NCBI GenBank assembly: GCA_018292915.2
Contig: JACVVK020000061.1
Coordinates: 1,181,001 to 1,245,000, forward strand
DNA from: Batillaria attramentaria
Taxonomy: Eukaryota; Mollusca; Gastropoda; Batillariidae
Direction: 5' to 3'
Length of the DNA: 64,000 nt
The notes beneath the pieces were generated by a model, which saw only the letters and a list, made by a program, of their open reading frames with translations, ran no database searches and had not been told where the DNA came from. The position numbers and the translations under genes were made by a program. Below are positions 49,550 through 61,590 of the stretch, piece after piece (position 1 is the first letter of the stretch; every line of letters starts with the position of its first letter).

Positions 49550-49795
49550 AAGATAATAATTAAATAAACATATAAATACATATATTCATAAATAAACGAA
49601 TAAATAAATAAAAATAATTATGACGGATTACCAACCACCCGGTCGGCTTTGGAAAAGTTTTAGTAAAACATCACAGAAAAGCACAGATGTTACCGCAGTA
49701 TCATAGACATATCACATGAAAGTATAATTATACATGTATGCCAATACATGTAAATTCAAAAGATTTTTTTTTTTTGGTATTTCCTTCTTGAACAT

Positions 49796-49830
<35 letters not shown>

Positions 49831-50190
49831 TTCGCTGACCTTAATTTCAAGCTTGAATCATTGAACTGTTCAATTCATTCAGTATGTTATCCGCTTTTTA
49901 ATCAGGGCATTGCTAGTGTATTATTTGTGTGAAATTATTCTTACCGAACCATGCATTTAGTTATGTAGTTATTAATTTATTTGTACAATTTATTAATTCA
50001 TTTACACAACTCATTAATTTATTTATCATTTCCTTGTTAAACTGCTATTTACATGTATTTATTTATTTCGTTTACCTTAATACGCGTACCTTTATACGCG
50101 TGTTTATTTTTTCAGCTGATCTGCCTGTTTATCAAACTGATACAAATAAGCAACAAATTCTCTCAAACAGCCACTCTTTGTAAGATAGAG
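49550..50190. other. AT-rich unassigned DNA
   Basis: AT-rich sequence with a (TTTA)n run at 49795-49831 and many TTTATT-type fragments. No gene recognised. Confidence 0.4.
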
Positions 50191-50294
50191 GACATGAATA
50201 TATATATATATATATAGGACGACGCTAAACTATTTAGTGCAGTTTTTGACTGAAGAATGACAAAACTATCATACACTTAACGTACGTAAATCAT

Positions 50295-50466
50295 ATATTA
50301 TTATTATTATTATTAAGAAGAGGAAGGAAAAATTGATAAGGCGAAAGAGACGAAACGAAAGAGCGCATAATAATACTTGTTTGTTTTCAAAAATCTTGTT
50401 TTATACGTGTCTGATGATACTTATATAGTCCCGAAGCAGATGGACATATGATAACGGCGACAAATA

Positions 50467-50507
<41 letters not shown>

Positions 50508-50545
50508 AGATGATGATGATAATAATAATAATAATAATAGGCAGA
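50295..50545. repeat. (ATT)/(AAT)n cluster
   Basis: (TTA)n at about 50297-50315 and (AAT)n at 50467-50505 and 50520-50540, with a GATGAT interruption. Confidence 0.85.
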
Positions 50546-50608
50546 TAGGGAATAAGGCACCGATAAATGCATGCAGTTAGAGCTCTAGGCCGATTCCATA
50601 CACTAGAA

Positions 50609-50611
<3 letters not shown>

Positions 50612-50686
<75 letters not shown>
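50612..50686. repeat. (AT)n microsatellite
   Basis: About 75 bp of uninterrupted AT, self-complementary and able to extrude as a cruciform. The right flank is 'aggggaatgggggcc'. Confidence 0.95.
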
Positions 50687-50689
<3 letters not shown>

Positions 50690-50938
50690 GAATGGGGGCC
50701 CTATGAATGGTGAGATACCCTTAAATCTGTTAGACGTTTCAGCGGTAGGATGGTAGGTTTCTCCCCCCCCCCCCCTCCACTGTGGCTTGTAGCCAATATA
50801 GGGCAAGGCGGACTTGTCCACTGGCATACAAAGCACACATCTCCTAGATCTAGGGAGCGCTCTCAGCTTTACTTACTTCCCCTACTTTCAAATTGACCTG
50901 ATTGAGCGCATGTTTTCGGATTTAGCGACGCCTTTGTT

Positions 50939-50939
<1 letters not shown>

Positions 50940-51022
<83 letters not shown>
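50940..51022. repeat. (AT)n microsatellite
   Basis: About 83 bp of AT with one phase break ('tatattatat'). The left flank 'agcgacgcctttgttcc' resembles, inverted, the flank 'aggacgacgctaaac' of a small (AT)n at 50199-50217. Confidence 0.95.
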
Positions 51023-51029
<7 letters not shown>

Positions 51030-51424
51030 GGTGAACGTACAAAAGAAATGAATACGAAGCACTTTAATAAACAAATGAACGTTCACGCCGCACAGCTACA
51101 GAAATGAACAATCGTACATCAGTACTAATGAATGTGGATGTATCTGTCCAAACACTGGTTGCGGGAAACTGACGAGGCAATGACAAAAGAAGGGAAATAC
51201 TGATTAAAACTAATAATAGCTAATTATACATGTGTCTGTTGCTTGGAGGCCAAAGCTGTGTTTGTGAGTACAAAACGGGAAAAACTCTGCAAACAAACAA
51301 ATATGAACTACTGCCTTTGTTACACGAGTGGTGTGACATGATTGTGTGCTTCCATACAAACTCTGACCTGAAGAAAATATTTCCCCAGTGCAACAGCTGG
51401 GGAATGTTGGGACGAAACCGTTGA

Positions 51425-51427
<3 letters not shown>

Positions 51428-51514
<87 letters not shown>
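51428..51514. repeat. (TG)n microsatellite
   Basis: About 86 bp of uninterrupted TG; short (TC)n runs follow to about 51617. Confidence 0.95.
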
Positions 51515-51516
<2 letters not shown>

Positions 51517-52036
51517 CATTTTTCTCCTCTCTCTGCCTCTCTCTCTCTTAGATTTGTGCATGATTTGCCTTTAAAAATGGATAAGGCGTACGTCTGTACT
51601 CTCTCTCTCTCTCTCTCGGTTCATTAGTTTTTTTTTAATAGTTAAATAGGACATGATTCCAGATTCCATGACCCCTTACACTCCACTCTCTCCCCTACCC
51701 CCTCCGCCCTCCCCCCCCCTCCTCTCCTTCCCCCTAATTCTTCTACCCGGCCGTGTCACCTAATGACGTCATCTATCTGAGAGTGGCTGCCAAGATAACC
51801 GGTTACTGATAACAACCCTTGTACTCGTTATTATGACCCGTGCTCTCACAGTTTTGGGCTGACTGTGCTGTCCTTATAATTGTGACGTGTGTTCCAGTTT
51901 TAGAGCATGTCAACTTTGAGTATAGTGTGCTTACACGATGCTTAATAAGCCTTAGTGTTTACGTAACACTAATATTGTTAGAGCATGATTTATGTTATAT
52001 ATGAATATGAGCTTTACAAATAAAATTAAGAACAGC

Positions 52037-52114
52037 AATAATAATAATAATAATAATAAATTTCTATAGCTCAATATCCTGGCAAGACCTGGCTGGCTCA
52101 AAGCGCTTTACAAA

Positions 52115-52117
<3 letters not shown>
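52037..52117 (-). mobile_element. LINE/SINE 3'-end fragment with (ATT)n tail
   Basis: On the minus strand 'gatttgtaaagcgctttgagccagccaggtcttgcc' runs to 'gagctatagaaattt' and (ATT)n. The 'aaagcgctttgag...ctata-aaatttattatt' pattern is the classic end of CR1/L2-like LINEs. It is bounded on its 5' side by (AC)n. Confidence 0.6.

Positions 52118-52200
<83 letters not shown>
52116..52200. repeat. (AC)n microsatellite
   Basis: About 85 bp of uninterrupted AC. Confidence 0.95.
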
Positions 52201-52202
<2 letters not shown>

Positions 52203-52801
52203 AAAGCAACGCTGGGCTATGGCCTTCGTAGCATTAGTGCTGTGACACGAGTGCATTTTGTTTAGTCGCCATTCTGACGTGACCGTTGAAAATATTTACT
52301 CAGTGAGACAGCCGGGGGAAAAAATCTTGATATATTTTCTGTCTTCACGTAGCCCAGTATTGGCTGACTGTGTCATTTGATTATATGCAGTTTCGTCCAA
52401 TGTAGGCCACGTCAGCTCTGAACATAGAACAGTGAAAGAATGTGACATTTTGCAGGCAGTAATATTTCGAATTTTTTATGTCATTTGGTCATGTGCATTC
52501 TACACCTAGCTCGTAGATTAGGCATCTATTCATAGTACTATGCTAACTTTCTGATTCAGGGTTCGTATGTCAGATTTTCTAGCAAATGATCCCCCCTTTC
52601 CCGATATTAAAAGAAAAGGACACTCAGCTTGTGGAGGACCTGTCAAGATATTATTAAAGAAGTCAAAGAAAAGAAGCTGCACAGTGCTGAACTGAATTAG
52701 AGCTTCGAAAAAAATCTTTTTAACTGTTCAGACAGTGATAGAATTCTTAAATGTATTCTTTCCATTCCCCTTTCTGAACTCATTTGCCTCTGTCAACTAG
52801 A

Positions 52802-52837
<36 letters not shown>

Positions 52838-53230
52838 GCCATTTCGTACAGCAACGCTGAAGTGTAAACTTCTGTTCCAAGTTTGGAGTCAGTCTTGCAG
52901 CGTTTCATTGCGAAACTAGACACCATCGCGACACTGCACACGACAGCGACACCAAGCCGTAACGGCAGACTGTGATACTACACTACAACCGAACAAACAG
53001 AACAAAATAGATAATATCGACCGTACCACATCAAGAGCACTTGCATGTTTTCTATACAGCGCGCACACACACACATTCTCCTACATCGTCTAGAGTCTAC
53101 AACAAGTGCTAAGAAATGAAAGCTACCACTGATTGAGAGCGGGGGAAAAATACTGGCTTGCATTTGAGACTCGTTCGATTTTGTGTCTTTCCACTGTTTG
53201 TTGTCTTGACTTTGACGAGATACATTCTGT
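52201..53230. other. Unassigned DNA
   Basis: No gene or element recognised. (ATC)n lies at 52802-52838. Confidence 0.4.
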
Positions 53231-53235
53231 AATAC

Positions 53236-53292
53236 ATGACGGTATAGAGATATCCGTAGCGACGGTACACCAGTATATCTCTATACCGTCAT
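53236..53292. repeat. Perfect 18-bp inverted repeat with 21-nt loop
   Basis: ATGACGGTATAGAGATAT at 53236-53253 is exactly the reverse complement of ATATCTCTATACCGTCAT at 53275-53292. Flanking and loop sequences do not extend the pairing. The stem is shorter than an animal miRNA precursor normally has. Other options are a palindromic protein-binding site or the ends of a very small fold-back insertion. Confidence 0.9.
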
Positions 53293-53544
53293 ACTATCTT
53301 CTGCCATTTGAGTCGATCAGTGCTGCAGTAGTTATTTTGGGGAAATTGAAACCGATTCTCAATTGAGCTGTGTATGTGCTTAGATGTTATTTAAAAAAAA
53401 AAAAAACCCGTAAAATATTTTTTTTATTATTGTGGTCAAATCGTCGAAGTGTAGCTTCCTGCTCGCATGGTTTCCTCTAATTTTGTTTACAACGATACTG
53501 GGAACGTTTCACGTAGTGTGGACATGTTTGGGAGTGAGTGTGAG

Positions 53545-53590
53545 GGTAGGAGGCTGGGGGGGGGGGAGGGGGGTGGTGGTGATGGTGGTT
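53545..53590. repeat. G-rich tract with G-quadruplex potential
   Basis: G runs of 3 to 9 separated by single A or T bases, followed by (GGT)n. Confidence 0.6.
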
Positions 53591-54139
53591 ACAATATCAA
53601 TTTACGTGATTAACTTACACAACACCGTTAAAAGCAACATGTCCGCCATATAATGCGTAGAATCCGTGCTCTGTAAACTGTTTGGTGTCTCGAGTTATGA
53701 CACCAGAGGCCTGTGTCTGGGTCAGAGCGGGACTACTACCGCATATGCACGATTGCTTGTTCTATTTATAGCCTGCTGCCGGGGGCCAAGAAAACGTCTT
53801 CTTAACGTCTCATTTCTTCAATATTTAAGACTGAAAAGTTACACCGTCGCAATGTTCAAACGGAACATCACATCATCCCCAACTGAAGGGAGTTAAGAGT
53901 TTCGAAAGCGGCTTGTTATCCAACCATCAGCTCGAATGTAGGCACTTTCAGAGTGAGGTGTTTCTGTCTCAAGTTTGTTTAAACATGTTTACTGTGTGAC
54001 ACCTTGCAACGTACGTCATGACAACTTTTCCGCATTACAAACTATAAGTTTATGCTATGTTCAGTAGAGGGCAAACATTCCTGAATAACAGCAATGGCAA
54101 TTGATGGTAATTATAAGGTTGAAATAATCTTAAAACAAA

Positions 54140-54141
54140 TG

Positions 54142-54214
<73 letters not shown>

Positions 54215-54310
54215 TGCTTTATTCAGTGGAGGCTCAAGGCTCATGACTGAAGAGAGGAACAGTACATGCACACTCAACCGCAATTCACATCTATATAAGA
54301 TGTAAAACAG
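54140..54310 (-). mobile_element. Retroelement 3'-end-like sequence with (TC)n tail
   Basis: On the minus strand 'gtcatgagccttgagcctcc' and 'actgaataaagcagttctct' run into (TC)n (plus strand GA at 54144-54212). AATAAA immediately before a simple-sequence tail mirrors the retroelement ends at 43.9 and 47.7 kb. Confidence 0.4.
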
Positions 54311-54483
54311 CACATCTCACTGCAAGCACAAGGCACAGTACAATATATAGAACATTGGCACGATGTATATATACCGTCGTCCAGGTATAACGACAGAAAC
54401 CGGGAAAACTATTTATAAATATTAGAAATTGGTAAGTCATCAGGCTTGGTTAATAGTAGGGTGATCGCACAGTAAATTGTAAA

Positions 54484-54950
54484 TGAGAGAGAGAGAGAGG
54501 GAGGGGGGGGAGAGAGAGGGGGGGGGGAGAGAGAAAGACACAGAGAAAGGTCTCGGTGTGAGTGCATTTCTTAAAACTTTTTTCTCTTCTTTTATTCTTT
54601 GTTTTTTAAACAGTCACAGGGCCTCAATTGGTCCGTGATTCAAAAGGAGGTACAGTGTGTAGCATTAAGTGGCAAAGCCTCAAACGCAAAGTGGATGTGT
54701 TTATGTTGGGGGTGTCCGAGAAAATGCACCCCTAGATTAAAACAAAGACTAAAATATGTTCAGTTTGGTGCATGTAGGCATGATTTTCAGTGTTTCAGAT
54801 GGTAAAACACTATTTTGGAGGAAATGTTTTCAATCTGTGCAAATTGATGCGTTTTGGCATTTTGATTGTACTGAGTGGTTCCGAAGAGGAAACACACTTC
54901 TTTTATTTTTTTTTGGGGGGGGGTGGGGGGTGGGGGGGGGGGTGGAGAGG
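54484..54950. other. Unassigned DNA bounded by G-rich tracts
   Basis: (GA)/G runs at 54484-54535 and a long G-rich tract at 54913-54945 bracket sequence without any recognised gene. Confidence 0.4.
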
Positions 54951-55639
54951 ATAGTTTCTAACCAAAGGTGGAAGATGTTAAGCCTTGCAGTCAGCTTCGA
55001 CAGTCATTCAGTATGACTTCAAGAGTCTGAAGTGTTGCTGGCACAAGACTCGTTTCCCTTTAGTGACGATTTCTGGACCCCACCAAAGAAATGCTATCAC
55101 TGACAGACTAAAAAAAAAAAAAAAAAAAAAAAAGTCGCGCAGAAAACCATTCAGCCAGGACGGGAAAGGTAAAACTGCAAGTTTCCATACACCACACCTT
55201 CTTATGTCCAGTAGGGTGCGTCCGCCATTTGTATGCAAATTTATGCAAACTGTGATGGAGTATGATGGAACGGCTCAACCCGTCTGTACGCTGGCTGTGC
55301 TTAATTTACATAACACGCAGCTGCATCGGTATAATTATTGTTGTCTGCGTGGATATTTGTGCACAATAATAGTTACGCAATAGTTGGCGCGAAAGAGTAT
55401 TTCGTACCTGATTTTTTTCTAATTCTGTCTGGACTATGATAGACTGAAAACTCATGCTTTCTCATTCAATTACATATTCTGAAAATGAACTTTTTGCCTA
55501 ACTCTAAAACAGTATGAAGGTTAGGCCTCCTTCCGTGATTATTATTATTATTATTATTATTATATTTAATGTTTATGCACACAAGAAGACCAATATTTGC
55601 ACGTAGAGTTAATGATTTAAAAGCAAACTTAGCAGTTAG

Positions 55640-55777
55640 CATCTAGAGAGAGAGAGAGAGAGAGAGAGTGAGTTGATTTTACAACGGAAGAAGTTATAGG
55701 CATACAAAGACCATTTTCAAGTCAAACTTGCTGTTGCTACACTACCGTAAAAAAAAGAAAATTCAAAAGAAGAATAT

Positions 55778-55815
<38 letters not shown>
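55640..55815. repeat. Two (GA)n microsatellites
   Basis: GA runs at about 55646-55668 and 55780-55815 separated by unassigned sequence. Confidence 0.9.
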
Positions 55816-55817
<2 letters not shown>

Positions 55818-56259
55818 CCATGCACATGACAAACTATAGGGACAGCAGAACAGCAGACCGGACGGGTGATAAAGTGTACTTCGATATAATCATATCTTCA
55901 GTTTACAGAGTAGCTTTGCGTCCTTCCTCTTCCACTGCACACACTTCTCTCCACATTGTAACTGACAAACGTCAGTGTGTGAATCGAACTTTTTCCAGCT
56001 GTTATGCTCGGCGAGTGGAAGTGACGTCATCGCAAGGGAAGTAACGGTTTCCTTTGCTGCGGTACTGCTGCATCAGCGATTGGAACACTTCAAACAGCTG
56101 AGTGAAATCTTATTTTAGTTACAGGGAGACCAGCTGAAGCTAGGCGTACATTTGCCCGTGTAGTCTGCAAAGTCGATGAAAGGTTTGAAAGGAGAAATGT
56201 TGTTCTGTTACCGCGAAGACTTTCTAATGTCGTTTGTTTTTCTCCAGCCATGCCGGATG

Positions 56260-57430
56260 AGCCGCGTCTTTGCATCCCGCCGGCTTTGACCTTTTATCGT
56301 CTGCTTTAACACCGCGCATTTGAACTGCATCTAGCTGCGTGGCAGACCGCCAGTTTCTGTCTTCAACCGTGACAAATCAGCGTGCACGTCACTGACGACG
56401 TGGATATACTTTCACGTGAAGTCGCCAGCGGATCGCCACTCACGCATGATGTTTGCATTTCAGTCAGGACTGTAGACCGCGGCGTCTGAAGCAGTTGGCA
56501 GTTCAGAGGCAGTTGATTCAAAATGGCGCGACCTTTCGGCGGCGTAAATTTAAGTCGACCTTTTTTTTTTTTTCTTTTTTTTTTTTTCTTTTTGCAAACG
56601 TTTCGTGAAGTACAGCCAAGTACAAAGGCTACAGACGGGTTGAGAGGTGAAGGGCCGGGAAAAAACTGGCCAAATCTTGAACGCCAAATCAGCCCAGGTA
56701 CAGATGATTATATCAGTGAACATTACGAACTTGCCGTTGCGAACGACAAGAACAGAATGACGACTACTCAGTCGCTCTCTCATTAAACTGAAGTCATACT
56801 TTGTTTTCTGAGAGAGAGAGAGAGAGAGAAAGAGAGAAAGAGAGAGAGAGAGAGACGCAGCAGCAGCAGCAGCAAAACTACGTCATATCATTAAAACAAC
56901 GGACATTGAGAAACCGGGGTTATCATAAAAGTGGCATGCCTGGAAATAAATCCCCGAAACGCATTACATGGAATTATGCTGACACAGTCACAGTGCAGTC
57001 TTATGAAAGCAATACCTTGGCACAGTCCGTATCTCTGTCGAGCACTGGCAGGCAGCGGTTCCTTCGGCGCATGAACCTCGCGGAGTCTGTTCTACAGGGG
57101 CGGAGGGAGGTGGGCGCGAAAAGGGACAAAAAGTAGTCCGCAAAGATGGCTGCGGTGCGGAAGCGGCCTAGGGCCAGGACTCACTCTCACCGCGAGAGGG
57201 AGGGGAGGAGATTAGGCTGGAGGGAGGGGGTTAGTGGGTGGATCACCGAGTCGGAAACATGGCCGCCTGGTCGTCTCAGTGGAAGGGGTTCGGAATTGCG
57301 TGACAGACAAGGAGCAGGGGAGGGGTTGGAGGGGGGCTGAAGTCGAAGGCCAAAAAATATCCCCAGGGGATAGCAGCCGCGAAATTTGATTGGCTGTCAA
57401 AGCGGAACTAGCCGGCTCGTCGGCATGAAC
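56260..57430 (+). promoter_or_regulatory. CpG-rich candidate promoter region
   Basis: From about 56260 the sequence is markedly CpG-rich ('ccgcggcgtc', 'atggcgcgacctttcggcggcg', 'gcgaaaagggac'). It contains AAGATGGCTGCGG (YY1-like) at 57143, an inverted CCAAT box (GATTGG) at 57388-57393, and a CRE TGACGTCA just upstream at about 56024. These are typical metazoan TATA-less promoter elements, and the strongest set in the window. A T-rich tract (56560-56594) and (GA)n (56812-56853) interrupt it. Confidence 0.4.
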
Positions 57431-57431
57431 A

Positions 57432-57628
57432 ATGAGCACGGCTCGCCGCCACGTTTCTTTCCCGGCTTGTCTAGAAGTGCCAACTGACTCCCCCCAACCC
57501 CCACCCTTCCCTCCCTCCCCCCTCCCGCCCCTCCCCCAACCTACTCCACCCGCTTGTCCACCGCCCGGCCTTGCTAGGTTCCCATCCATGAGACTCAGTG
57601 ATTCGAGCGTCGCGTTGCCGGCAGAGAG
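57432..57628 (+). other. Candidate first coding exon (proline-rich), unsupported by homology
   Basis: An ATG at 57432, about 40 bp after an inverted CCAAT box, opens a frame that stays open until a consensus donor, GAGAG|GTGAGA, at 57628/57629. In-frame translation meets a stop (TGA) inside the donor itself, as expected when an exon ends there. The product would start MSTARRHVSFPACLEVPTDS and continue with a Pro-rich stretch of about 30 residues. A 20-codon frame in another phase begins 6 bp earlier at 57426 and could act as an upstream start. No domain is visible, and the C-rich DNA alone could give an open frame. No transcript evidence. Confidence 0.22.
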
Positions 57629-57639
57629 GTGAGACTGAG

Positions 57640-58290
57640 GTTGTTGAAAAGGTTTCGTACCAAGCAGTGCCGGGCTCGTGTCGTTGCTTGCCTAGCTTTC
57701 CCCCCCACCCACGCCCATAATGGGACCAAGTACCCCCTCACTGAGTCTCGGCTTTCAGCCCTATCAACCTTCCCCCCCCCCTCCCCTTCCCCCCTCCTGT
57801 TCCACCTCTACCCCTCTTCTTGCTCAGCCCTCTCTTCAACCCCTCCTTTGCGCTGAGAGCCAATAGGGGCCGAAACTCCTCCCCCGGCACAAAGTTCACT
57901 GGAGTGCCCTCCCCCTTGCTCACTGACGCTATCTCGTCTCGTCTCCTTTCTCGCCCTACTTTCCCCAAATGTCTTGCCTCAGCACTTTCTTGCCCATGCA
58001 TCACAGTCCGCCGCTTTACTGCCTGTACCGCTCCGCAGTGTATTGCTGCGCAGGCAGCCAAAACAGAGCCCCATTGTGACGTCAGTGCATCTTTAATGGG
58101 GGTTGGGGGGGGGGGGGGGAATCGCGACTGCCACTGAGCTGCACGCGCGGAGCTGGAGAAAACAGGATGTGAAGGATGCGCATGCACATCTTGGGGTCGC
58201 TAGTTTTCTCTCCCCCAAGACCAGACTGCGCTATGGGCGCGTCACTTTCCGACGTCCTCACTGAGTCGCCGCTCCTTTACTGTGACGTGA
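57640..58290. promoter_or_regulatory. Second CpG-rich block with a CRE
   Basis: The GC- and C-rich sequence continues, with a palindromic CRE TGACGTCA at 58077-58084, 'cgacgtcctcactg' near 58250 and 'gtgacgtgatgca' near 58280. It may be the first intron or shared promoter of the candidate at 57.4 kb, or a promoter for the opposite strand. No coding exon was recognised. Confidence 0.3.
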
Positions 58291-58293
58291 TGC

Positions 58294-58354
<61 letters not shown>

Positions 58355-58488
58355 TGTCTCTCTTGGACTGTATCGAAGATCTTTGCAGACTGCCGCCTTG
58401 CTCTCCGATATTCATTGGGGGACTGAAGACTGAGCGGGGTGATGGCGGATGGGGTCAGTGGTGAAGAAAATTATACTCGAAATCGATG

Positions 58489-58549
<61 letters not shown>
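58291..58549. repeat. Two (TG)n microsatellites
   Basis: (TG)n at 58291-58349 and 58493-58549; the second is followed by a G-rich tract (58550-58574). Confidence 0.95.
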
Positions 58550-58552
<3 letters not shown>

Positions 58553-58574
58553 AGGGGGGGGGGGGAGGGAGGGT

Positions 58575-59205
58575 AGGTTAAAGAATTAGGATCCAAATCA
58601 ATATCTCAATAGTCAGATCAATGACTGGAGCTCATCTAAACATGAAGTAATTTGCCTGAAAGAAGTATCTGTTTCCCCGCTTCAAAAGGCCGGTACGCGT
58701 TACATGACGGCAGACACCATGACCCCGCGTGGTATATCATGCTGATATCAAAGCATAACAAACCAATGAGGTATTAGCACGTCACTTTGCCGGTGCCTTA
58801 TGGTTCTAGCTGTCCAGCAGAGACACACATGGGCCAGGCTAGGTAACAAACCGACGACTGATGGGTATAAGGATTTTGTCGTTTGCTAGTTTTCTGCCAT
58901 GTGTTAAAAAGAAAGAAAAAGTTATCTATGGTTTCCAAAACTGAAAAAGTAGGGGTCAGTCAGAAGTGTTTATTTGTTAATTTATTACTGATTTGCACCC
59001 TTGTTCTCAAGTTTCGGGAGAGGTGTGAAAATGCGTGCTACACTGCTTGAACATATATATGTAGTATATAATTATATATATATAATTTTTTTTTTTTTTT
59101 TTTTTTTTGGGGGGGGGGGGTATCATTTATTCATTTATCAAGTAATTTATCAATGTATGAAGCTTCTCCAAGAGGAAGTAGCTGGGATATTCCGTGGTAA
59201 GTCTT
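58575..59205. other. Unassigned DNA
   Basis: No gene recognised. A T run followed by a G run lies at 59086-59120 and a small (AT)n before it. Confidence 0.4.
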
Positions 59206-59262
59206 AGGGGTGGGTGGATGTTTGGTGGTTTAACGTCCTTTTCCGCCACATACGGGTGCCTG
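59206..59262 (-). mobile_element. SINE family S1, 5'-truncated fragment
   Basis: 'ggtgggtggatgtttggtgg' and 'tttaacgtccttttccgcca' correspond, on the minus strand, to the last about 55 bp of S1 (compare 63252-63305 and 2522-2575). The tRNA-like head and most of the body are missing. Confidence 0.7.
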
Positions 59263-59479
59263 AGAACATTCTTGTGGTTAAATCGCAGGTGCAGCATGAA
59301 GGGGAAGAGAAAAGAGAGAGAGAGAGAGAGCGAGTGTGCGCGCCACTTAACCGACTACAACCTTGACATAACAGTACTGGATAGCAGTACTCAAGTATTT
59401 CCTATCCACACTTCCCACAGGAAGATCTAATTTAGGAGAAGATACTGTTCCGCATTCCTTTCGCGGTGTCCTTTTTCGA

Positions 59480-61590
59480 GCACACCACAAATTCTCAGTT
59501 CCGTAGTTTCTATTTCGAACACATAATTATATGTATACACCACCGTTTCTCAGTACCGCAGTGTCTAGTTTTCACCACACCACCGATTCTCAGTACCGTA
59601 GTATCTAGTTTTCAGCACATTTACACTGCCGATTCTCAGTACAGTCGTATCTAGTTTTCAACACATTTATGCAACCGATTCTCAGTACAGTAGTATCTAG
59701 TTATCAACACACCTATGCAACCGATTCTCAGTACAGTAGTATCTAGTTATCAACACACCTATGCAACCGATTCTCAGTACAGTAGTATCTAGTTTTCAAC
59801 ACATGTATGCAACCGAGTCTCAGTACCGTAGTATCAAGATTTGAACACATAATTATACACCACCGATTCTCAGTACAGTAGTATGTAGTTTTCAGCACAT
59901 GTACACCACCGATTCTCAGTACCGTAGTATCAAGATCTGAACATATAATCAGTAAGACACCACCGATTCTTAGTACAGTAGTATCTAGATTTCAGCACAT
60001 GTACACCACCGATTCTCAGTACAGTAGTATCTAGATTTCAGCACATGTATACAACCGATTCTCAGTACAGTAGTATCTAGTTTTCAGCACATGTACACCA
60101 CCGATTCTCAGTACAGTAGTATCTAGATTTCAGCACATGTACACCACCGATTCTCAGTACAGTAGTATCTAGATTTCAGCACATGTATACAACCGATTCT
60201 CAGTACCGTAGTATCTAGTTTTCAGCACATGTACACCACCGATTCTCAGTACAGTAGTATCTAGATTTCAGCACATGTACACCACCGATTCTCAGTACAG
60301 TAGTATCTAGTTTTCAGCACATGTATACAACCGATTCTCAGTACAGTAGTATCTAGATTTCAGCACATGTATACAACCGATTCTCAGTACCGTAGTATCT
60401 AGTTTTCAGCACATGTACACCACCGATTCTCAGTACCGTAGTATCTAGTTTTCAGCACATGTACACCACCGATTCTCAGTACCGTAGTATCTAGTTTTCA
60501 GCACATGTATACAACCGATTCTCAGTACCGTAGTATCTACTTTTCAGCACATGTACACCACCGATTCTCAGTACAGTAGTATCTAGTTTTCAGCACATGT
60601 ATACAACCGATTCTCAGTACAGTAGTATCTAGTTTTCAGCACATGTATACAACCGATTCTCAGTACAGTCGTATCTAGTTTTCAGCACATGTATACAACC
60701 GATTCTCAGTACCGTAGTATCTAGTTTTCAGCACATGTACACCACCGATTCTCAGTACCGTAGTATCTAGTTTTCAGCACATGTACACCACCGATTCTCA
60801 GTACAGTCGTATCTAGTTTTCAGCACATGTATACAACCGATTCTCAGTACCGTAGTATCTAGTTTTCAGCACATCATACAACCGATTCTCAGTACCGTAG
60901 TATCTAGTTTTCAGCACATGTATACAACCGATTCTCAGTACCGTAGTATCTAGTTTTCAGCACATGTATACAACCGATTCTCAGTACAGTCGTATCTAGT
61001 TTTCAGCACATGTATACAACCGATTCTCAGTACCGTAGTATCTACTTTTCAGCACATGTACACCACCGATTCTCAGTACAGTAGTATCTAGTTTTCAGCA
61101 CATGTACACCACCGATTCTCAGTACAGTAGTATCTAGTTTTCAGCACATGTATACAACCGATTCTCAGTACAGTAGTATCTAGTTTTCAGCACATGTATA
61201 CAACCGATTCTCAGTACCGTAGTATCTAGTTTTCAGCACATGTATACAACCGATTCTCAGTACAGTAGTATCTAGTTTTCAGCACATGTATACAACCGAT
61301 TCTCAGTACAGTAGTATCTAGTTTTCAGCACATGTATACAACCGATTCTCAGTACCGTAGTATCTAGTTTTCAGCACATCATACAACCGATTCTCAGTAC
61401 AGTAGTATCTAGTTTTCAGCACATGTATACAACCGATTCTCAGTACAGTAGTATCTAGTTTTCAGCACATCATACAACCGATTCTCAGTACAGTAGTATC
61501 TAGTTTTCAGCACATCATACAACCGATTCTCAGTACAGCAGTATCTCGTTTTCAGCACATGTACACCACCGATTCTCAGTACCATAGCAT
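59480..61590 (+). repeat. 46-bp minisatellite, about 46 units, 2.1 kb
   Basis: The unit 'accgattctcagtacagtag' plus 'tatctagttttcagcacatg' plus 'tataca' (46 bp) repeats over 2.1 kb. Left-end units (59480-59990) are more diverged. Inner units are mostly identical except at a few switch positions: acagtag/accgtag, tagtttt/tagattt and gtatacaacc/gtacaccacc, plus a 45-bp form with 'catcatacaacc'. The mosaic of variants suggests gene-conversion-like homogenisation. No frame is conserved, since 46 is not a multiple of three. Confidence 0.97.
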
